From: an uncultured Eubacteriales bacterium
GTDB taxonomy: Bacteria > Bacillota > Clostridia > Oscillospirales > Ruminococcaceae
Length of the DNA stretch: 17,838 nt
NCBI GenBank assembly: GCA_959605275.1
Contig: CAUHFD010000032.1
Location: 1-17,838, forward strand
Direction of reading: 5' to 3'
The notes under the pieces were generated by a model. That model did no database searches and was not told where the DNA came from. It worked only from the letters and a program-made list of their open reading frames with translations. Below, one piece after another: positions 14,049 to 17,838 of the stretch (its first letter is position 1; every line of letters starts with the position of its first letter). A program made the position numbers and the translations under genes.

Positions 14049-14123
14049 TGGTGACCCGTACGAGAATCGAACTCGTGATACCGCCGTGAAAGGGCGGTGT
14101 CTTAACCGCTTGACCAACGGGCC
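14049..14123 (-). tRNA. tRNA-Glu (anticodon TTC), CCA encoded
   Basis: Minus strand begins GGCCCGTTGGTCAAGCGG and ends ACGGGTCACCA. A complete cloverleaf can be drawn: 7-bp acceptor with one G-T, anticodon stem CCGCC/GGCGG around the loop CTTTCAC (TTC anticodon), and a perfect T-stem ACGAG/CTCGT with TTCGATT loop. Confidence 0.96.
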
Positions 14124-14127
14124 GTAA

Positions 14128-14204
14128 TGGTAGCGGTAAGTGGATTTGAACCGCTGACACTGCGGGTATGAACCGCATGCTCTAGCCAACTGAGCTATAC
14201 CGCC
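14128..14204 (-). tRNA. tRNA-Met (anticodon CAT, elongator type), CCA encoded
   Basis: Minus strand begins GGCGGTATAGCTCAGTTGG and ends TACCGCTACCA. Anticodon stem TGCGG/CCGCA with loop TTCATAC. The body resembles elongator tRNA-Met rather than initiator (no CGCGGG start) or Ile-CAT. The T-stem AGCGG/CCACT has one C-A mismatch and the first acceptor pair is G-T. It lies 4 nt upstream of tRNA-Glu in the same transcript. Confidence 0.93.
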
Positions 14205-14232
14205 ATATTCATGTGACCCACCAAGATGGCGG

Positions 14233-14250
14233 AGCAATCACGGGATTGCT
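14233..14250 (-). other. Hairpin in the tRNA operon 5' leader
   Basis: Perfect 7-bp arms AGCAATC/GATTGCT with a 4-nt loop, at the predicted 5' end of the tRNA precursor. It may stabilise or help process the leader; role unknown. Confidence 0.5.
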
Positions 14251-14255
14251 TAATT

Positions 14256-14284
14256 ATTATATTACAAAATCAAATAAAAGTCAA
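14256..14284 (-). promoter_or_regulatory. Strong sigma-A promoter of the tRNA operon
   Basis: Minus strand: -35 TTGACT (14279-14284), 17-bp spacer, -10 TATAAT (14256-14261). It predicts transcription from about 14249 and a 45-nt leader before tRNA-Met. No clear terminator for the upstream ung gene is seen in 14285-14396, which is AT-rich and otherwise featureless. Confidence 0.85.
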
Positions 14285-14396
14285 ACCTTTTTTTAAACAT
14301 TTTTATATTTTGTAAAAATAAGACATTAAAGCGAATAGAACAACGATATAATTATGCATAACATACAGGATTGTATCAGAATTGGAATGATGTAAT

Positions 14397-15062
14397 TTAA
14401 CGTAGCCAATCAATTTCCGGTAAACCATTTTCTTTTAAAAATTGATTGGTTTTTATAAAGTGACCGCACCCGAAAAAACCATTAAAAGCGGAAAGCGGAC
14501 TCGGATGTGCAGCGGTTAATACAAGGTGTTTTGGATTAGTGATTAAAGCGCGTTTCGCCTTTGCATTTGCGCCCCAGAGCAAAAACACAATCGGTGTTTC
14601 CCGTTTGTTTAGCAGGGCAATAACATGGTCGGTAAATTGCTCCCAACCCATGCCTTTATGAGAATTTGCCTGATTTGCACGTACCGTTAATACGGTATTG
14701 AGCAACAGCACTCCTTGCTTTGCCCATCCGGTTAGATTGCCGTTTTTCTGCACAACGGTATGATATTCGTCTCCGATTTCCTTGTATATATTCTGGAGTG
14801 AAGGCGGAGCGGGAACACCATCCTGTACCGAGAAGCTGAGACCGTGCGCTTGTCCGGGATTATGATAAGGGTCCTGCCCTAAAATAACAACCCGAACTTC
14901 ATGAAACGGTGTATACTTTAATGCATTAAAAATATCATACATAGAAGGGTAAATGGTAGTATGGCGGTATTCATATGCCAAAAATTTCCGCAGGGTCAGA
15001 TAATATTCCTTGTCAAATTCACCCGCCAGAATTTCATCCCAGTCATTACCGATTTGTACCAT
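14397..15062 (-). CDS. ung: Uracil-DNA glycosylase, family 1
   Basis: Removes uracil from DNA in the cytoplasm as the first step of base-excision repair. All family-1 motifs are visible: water-activating GQDPYH (residues 62-67, catalytic Asp64), uracil-stacking Phe in GLSFSV (Phe78), LLNTVLTV with uracil-reading Asn122, VFLLWG, and the minor-groove loop HPSPLSA with His186. Length 221 matches the normal 220-230. The start ATG at 15062 has GGGAGGA about 9 nt upstream. It lies 18 bp after the Na/Pi cotransporter stop on the same strand with no terminator between, so it is probably read from that gene's promoter. Confidence 0.97.
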   Translation of the reverse strand: MVQIGNDWDEILAGEFDKEYYLTLRKFLAYEYRHTTIYPSMYDIFNALKYTPFHEVRVVILGQDPYHNPGQAHGLSFSVQDGVPAPPSLQNIYKEIGDEYHTVVQKNGNLTGWAKQGVLLLNTVLTVRANQANSHKGMGWEQFTDHVIALLNKRETPIVFLLWGANAKAKRALITNPKHLVLTAAHPSPLSAFNGFFGCGHFIKTNQFLKENGLPEIDWLR

Positions 15063-15080
15063 TGCAATATTCCTCCCGTC

Positions 15081-16877
15081 TTATTCGATACGAGTAAAAT
15101 ACTTGTCATAATACAATTTGCTGTATTGCTGATAATCTACTGTATCGCCTTGATGCATCCGTTTGATATAATCGTGGCGGTTCAGAGATTCTTTGTCATA
15201 GTTCATACCGATGATGTAGACCGCGATATTAGAACAGTGATCGGAAATTCTTTCGATATTGGTCAGCGCTTCTAAGAATACGACTCCGGCATCAATGGTA
15301 CAATGACCGTTTTTCAGCCGTTGGATATGGCGAAACTTCAGCGTATCCTCCATCGTGTCGATGGTTTCCTCTAACGGTTCGATTTTTTTGGACAGTTCTA
15401 CATCGTTGTTTTCAAAAGCAGTCAAGGACATATCAATGATCTCTTGCACGGCGTCAGTTATGGCATACAATTCCCGCATGGCTTTTTCAGAGAAAGAGAC
15501 CTCTTTATCCCGCAGCATTTCAGCGCATTCCATCAAATTGATGGAATAGTCGCCGACTCGCTCAAATTCTGAAACTACCCGCAGCAGATGGGTGACTTGC
15601 TTGCTTTCTTGATCAGTCAGTTCGCGATCGGTTAGTTTTACCAGGTAATTGTTTACCTTGTCCTCCATTTTGTCGATGGCGTCTTCCCGTTCTCGGATGC
15701 GCTCAGCAAGTTTTGCGTCATACTTAGAGAATAACTTGATCGTTTTTCCGAAATTGGATTTTGCCAGCTTGCCCATATTGGCGACTACGATTTCACATTG
15801 CGCTACAGCTAAAGAAGGAGAGATCAGGAACCGCTCATCCAGTTTAGCCAGCGCAGTGGAGTCAATTCCCAAATCGTCTTCGGCTCCTTTTTTACCGTCT
15901 CTGATCGTCAATTCTGCCAATTTAGCCAGCAAACCGGAAAAGGGAATTAAGAGAATCGTAACAATAATGTTAAACAGCGTATGGAAATTTGCGATACCGC
16001 CTTTGTTGATGGCTTCGCTCCAAAAAGAGAATCCGACAAAGTGCTGGAGCGTGTATACGCCGATCAGAAAGATCGTGGTACCGATGATGTTAAAGTACAA
16101 ATGAACGGAAGCGGCACGTTTCGCATTTTTGTTTGCACCGATACTGGATAGGATAGGGGTAATACAGGTCCCGATATTTTGTCCCATAATAATGGGAAAT
16201 GCTGCAGAAAAAGTGATGGCGCCGGTAGAACTTAATGCTTGCAGAATACCGATAGAAGCGGAAGAACTTTGAATTAAAGCAGTTACACCTGCACCGACCA
16301 ATACGCCCAGAATCGGATTACTTAAAGATTGGAACAACTGTGCAAACTGGGGATTTTCACCTAGCGGTCTGACGGCAGATTCCATCGCCTGCATGCCGGT
16401 GAACAGAATGCCGAATCCAATCAACATCTGACCGATATCCTTATATTTGGTTCTTTTGGACACCATAAAGAAAATAATACCGACAATAGCAACCAACGGG
16501 GCTAATGTTGTGGGTTTTAAGAATTGCATAAAGATATTTACGTTTTGGTTGGAGTCCAGATCACCGAGACGGAGAATTTGCGCAGTGACGGTAGTACCGA
16601 TGTTGGCTCCCATAATGACGCCTACGGCAGGCTTTAATTTCAGAATCCCGGCGTTGACCAATCCCACTACGATAACCGTTGTGGCAGATGAACTTTGGAT
16701 AGCGGCAGTGACCAGAGCACCGAGTAAAACACTCATAAAGACGTTTTTGGTGAGTTTTTCCAGCGTCCTTTCCATCCTGCCGCCGGAGAGTTTTTCCAGC
16801 CCCGAGCCCAGCATAGACATGCCGTATAAAAACAGGGCGAGACCGCCGGCTAAGCTGATGATCATAAAAATATCCAT
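15081..16877 (-). CDS. Na+/phosphate cotransporter with C-terminal PhoU-like domain
   Basis: Membrane transporter of the NptA/YjbB class (PF02690 repeats) with a cytoplasmic PhoU-like tail. Seen: two inverted-repeat cores with the substrate motifs QSSSATT (residues 61-67) and QSSSASI (203-209), each followed by a glycine-rich helix and a GxNIGT motif (ANIGTTVTA near 91, QNIGTCITP later). About eight hydrophobic helices reach to about residue 325, then a helical PhoU-like region (about 350-570) carries RVVSEFERVGDYSINLMECAEML and ERISDHCSNIAVYIIGM, the two E-R-[IV]-[GS]-D metal-binding repeats of PhoU. Length 598 is usual. The ATG at 16877 has GGAGG 7 nt upstream. Direction of phosphate movement is not evident from sequence; YjbB-like members can export phosphate. 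Confidence 0.93.
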   Translation of the reverse strand: MDIFMIISLAGGLALFLYGMSMLGSGLEKLSGGRMERTLEKLTKNVFMSVLLGALVTAAIQSSSATTVIVVGLVNAGILKLKPAVGVIMGANIGTTVTAQILRLGDLDSNQNVNIFMQFLKPTTLAPLVAIVGIIFFMVSKRTKYKDIGQMLIGFGILFTGMQAMESAVRPLGENPQFAQLFQSLSNPILGVLVGAGVTALIQSSSASIGILQALSSTGAITFSAAFPIIMGQNIGTCITPILSSIGANKNAKRAASVHLYFNIIGTTIFLIGVYTLQHFVGFSFWSEAINKGGIANFHTLFNIIVTILLIPFSGLLAKLAELTIRDGKKGAEDDLGIDSTALAKLDERFLISPSLAVAQCEIVVANMGKLAKSNFGKTIKLFSKYDAKLAERIREREDAIDKMEDKVNNYLVKLTDRELTDQESKQVTHLLRVVSEFERVGDYSINLMECAEMLRDKEVSFSEKAMRELYAITDAVQEIIDMSLTAFENNDVELSKKIEPLEETIDTMEDTLKFRHIQRLKNGHCTIDAGVVFLEALTNIERISDHCSNIAVYIIGMNYDKESLNRHDYIKRMHQGDTVDYQQYSKLYYDKYFTRIE

Positions 16878-16939
16878 TTGACATCCTCCAAAACAACGCC
16901 GGTATATCCGACTGTCTTTCTAAATTACCTCGCATAAAA

Positions 16940-16970
16940 GCGGCAAGTTAATAGGATATTAGCTTGCCGC
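16940..16970. promoter_or_regulatory. Hairpin in the 5' leader of the Na/Pi cotransporter (possible attenuator)
   Basis: 8-bp GC-rich arms GCGGCAAG/CTTGCCGC extended by TAATA/TATTA around GGA. On the minus strand it is followed by TTTTAT, like a weak terminator, and it lies between the predicted promoter and the start codon. Confidence 0.55.
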
Positions 16971-16992
16971 CCGTTTTCTGCTATGTACATTT

Positions 16993-17021
16993 ATTATATC
17001 ATTTTTTATATTCTATGTATA
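16993..17021 (-). promoter_or_regulatory. Sigma-A promoter of the Na/Pi cotransporter-ung transcript
   Basis: Minus strand: -35 TATACA (17016-17021), 17-bp spacer, extended -10 TGaTATAAT (core 16993-16998). It predicts a leader of about 108 nt. The remaining part of the gap (17022-17108) is AT-rich with only a weak 6-bp hairpin at 17071-17086. Confidence 0.65.
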
Positions 17022-17108
17022 TAGATTTTACATTCTTTTTCGTTTTAAACATTTGAAAAATTTTCGGTTGAAAATCTGACGATTTTAGACAAAGTGCATG
17101 CGTTAATT

Positions 17109-17615
17109 TTATTTTCCGACTGCTTTTTCCATGACATAGTCATTCATGACAAAGCCGTTTCCGATGTCGGCATCCTGTTCATAGACGGTAACAAACCCCA
17201 TTTTTTGATAAGCAGCAACGGAATTGAGATTATGGCGGTTACAGGTCAGCTGAATTTTTTCATATCCTTCTTTGCGGCACATCTCGGTTAGAAAGTCGAT
17301 ACCCGCCCGCGCATATCCTTTGCCCCGGTGCTCTTTAAGCAAATAGATTTTACTTAAAAACAAGACATTTTCACGCGGCTGAATACCGATGTAACCGATT
17401 TTTTTGCCGTCTGCTTCAAAGAAAAAATATCGGTAATTTTGATTTTGCAGCATATCGGTAAGCGCGTGCTCCGATTGGAATTTATCCAGCATATAAGCAA
17501 CTTGCGCTTCTCCGATAATGGGGGTAAAATGTTCGTGCCAGATGATGTCAGCCAGTCCGGCAAGCTCCGCAATCTGTTCTTTCCCTTTTACCGGGATAAT
17601 TTTAAGATTTTCCAC
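17109..17615 (-). CDS. GNAT-family N-acetyltransferase
   Basis: 168-residue acetyl-CoA-dependent N-acetyltransferase, target unknown. Seen: the fold's central strands (YRYFFFEADGKKIGYIGIQP, residues 61-80; VLFLSKIYLLKEHRGKGYA, 84-102) with the acetyl-CoA pyrophosphate loop HRGKGYA (96-102; R/Q-x-x-G-x-G/A type), then LTCNRHNLNSVAAYQKMGF (123-141), the standard motif B with Asn and Tyr. The tail VMNDYVMEKAV is the usual final strand. The ATG at 17615 has AAGGAAGGAT about 5 nt upstream. A possible promoter on the minus strand, TTGAAA (17658-17663), 16 bp, TAAAAT (17636-17641), lies very close to the start and is uncertain. It appears monocistronic. Confidence 0.92.
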   Translation of the reverse strand: MENLKIIPVKGKEQIAELAGLADIIWHEHFTPIIGEAQVAYMLDKFQSEHALTDMLQNQNYRYFFFEADGKKIGYIGIQPRENVLFLSKIYLLKEHRGKGYARAGIDFLTEMCRKEGYEKIQLTCNRHNLNSVAAYQKMGFVTVYEQDADIGNGFVMNDYVMEKAVGK

Positions 17616-17665
17616 ATGTGATCCTTCCTTTTGATATTTTATTTCTTATTCTTTGCGTTTCAAAT

Positions 17666-17701
17666 AAAACGTCGGTTTGCTTTTCAGCAAGCCGACGTTT
17701 T
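17666..17701. terminator. Bidirectional terminator-like hairpin
   Basis: AAAACGTCGGTTTGCT / AGCAAGCCGACGTTTT with one T-G wobble and a 4-nt loop; a T-run on either strand (TTTTATTT on the minus strand). It separates the GNAT gene from whatever lies to the right. Confidence 0.75.
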
Positions 17702-17710
17702 AGACTGTCG

Positions 17711-17838
17711 AAAAAGGATGAGTTACAGCCCTTTTTAAAGGAGAAACCGAGGACATGTGCATCGGTTTCGACCTCGACAATCCGCGTCGCAACGCGGATT
17801 GTGGGGTGAGGTTGGGAGAGGGGAAAGTCCCCTCTCCC
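17711..17838. repeat. Hairpin-rich gene-free element at the right edge (candidate dispersed repeat or structured RNA)
   Basis: Four successive inverted repeats: AAAAAGG/CCTTTTT (17711-17736), GAAACCGA/TCGGTTTC (17743-17769), ACAATCCGCGT/ACGCGGATTGT (17777-17802) and GGGAGAGGGGA/TCCCCTCTCCC (17814-17838). The last three have perfect arms of 8, 11 and 11 bp. No convincing gene is present. It continues to the window edge and may be incomplete. Confidence 0.55.

Noticed and set aside
13948..14237. Two minus-strand frames of 76 and 63 codons across the tRNA genes
   Set aside because: They are translations of tRNA sequence.
17071..17086. Terminator after the GNAT gene (AAAATC/GATTTT hairpin)
   Set aside because: The stem is only 6 AT-rich base pairs and is not followed by a T-run on the minus strand.
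17618..17809. 63-codon plus-strand frame at the right edge
   Set aside because: It runs through the bidirectional terminator hairpin and several inverted repeats, and no ribosome site precedes it.
17711..17838. CRISPR array
   Set aside because: The hairpins at the right edge differ in sequence; there are no equal direct repeats with regular spacers and no cas genes.

Overview
The window looks like chromosomal DNA from a low-to-mid GC Gram-positive bacterium, most likely an anaerobic member of the Clostridia. The grounds are strong GGAGG-type ribosome sites, frequent TTG and GTG starts, sigma-A-like promoters, hairpin plus T-run terminators, and families typical of Firmicutes (GntR/YtrA regulator, DUF421, DUF1648, YfmR/Uup-type ABC-F, Na/Pi-cotransporter with PhoU tail). 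The taxon is inferred from style only. No phage, plasmid, insertion sequence or CRISPR array was found.

Layout. (1) 1-1104: 3' part of an RNA methyltransferase of the THUMP/RlmL type, cut by the left edge, with its terminator. (2) 1176-4410: a three-gene plus-strand operon with its own promoter: a membrane-anchored extracytoplasmic protein of unknown function, an ABC ATPase of the BcrA type and an ABC-2 permease with a large external loop, closed by a perfect 42-bp palindromic terminator. (3) 4443-5840: divergent DUF1648 and DUF421 membrane protein genes, each with a good promoter, sharing a 12-bp direct repeat placed at both -10 regions. (4) 5841-8763: an orphan reading-frame remnant, then a P2-type Ca2+-ATPase gene with an inverted repeat over its -35 box. 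(5) 8775-10768: a GntR/YtrA regulator - ABC ATPase - small ABC-2 permease operon, with a consensus promoter overlapped by a 15-bp-arm perfect inverted repeat, probably the regulator's own operator. (6) 10772-13976, minus strand: MATE efflux pump downstream of an ABC-F (Uup/YfmR-like) ATPase. (7) 14013-14284, minus strand: tRNA-Met and tRNA-Glu with promoter and terminator, placed directly upstream of the ABC-F gene. (8) 14397-17021, minus strand: Na+/phosphate cotransporter with PhoU-like tail, followed 18 bp later by uracil-DNA glycosylase. (9) 17109-17838: a GNAT acetyltransferase and, at the right edge, a gene-free stretch packed with perfect hairpins that looks like a dispersed repeat.

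Together this is mostly housekeeping and envelope/transport content: two ABC-2 exporters of the kinds used for peptide export or self-protection, a MATE pump, a Ca2+ pump and a phosphate transporter, plus translation-related genes (rRNA methyltransferase, ABC-F factor, tRNAs). No clear new defence or biosynthetic system is visible. The best leads are regulatory or structural: the GntR operator, a Shine-Dalgarno/hairpin/start arrangement before the MATE gene, the ABC-F gene behind a tRNA terminator, the leader hairpin of the phosphate transporter, the right-edge hairpin array, and the uncharacterised anchored partner of the first ABC exporter.
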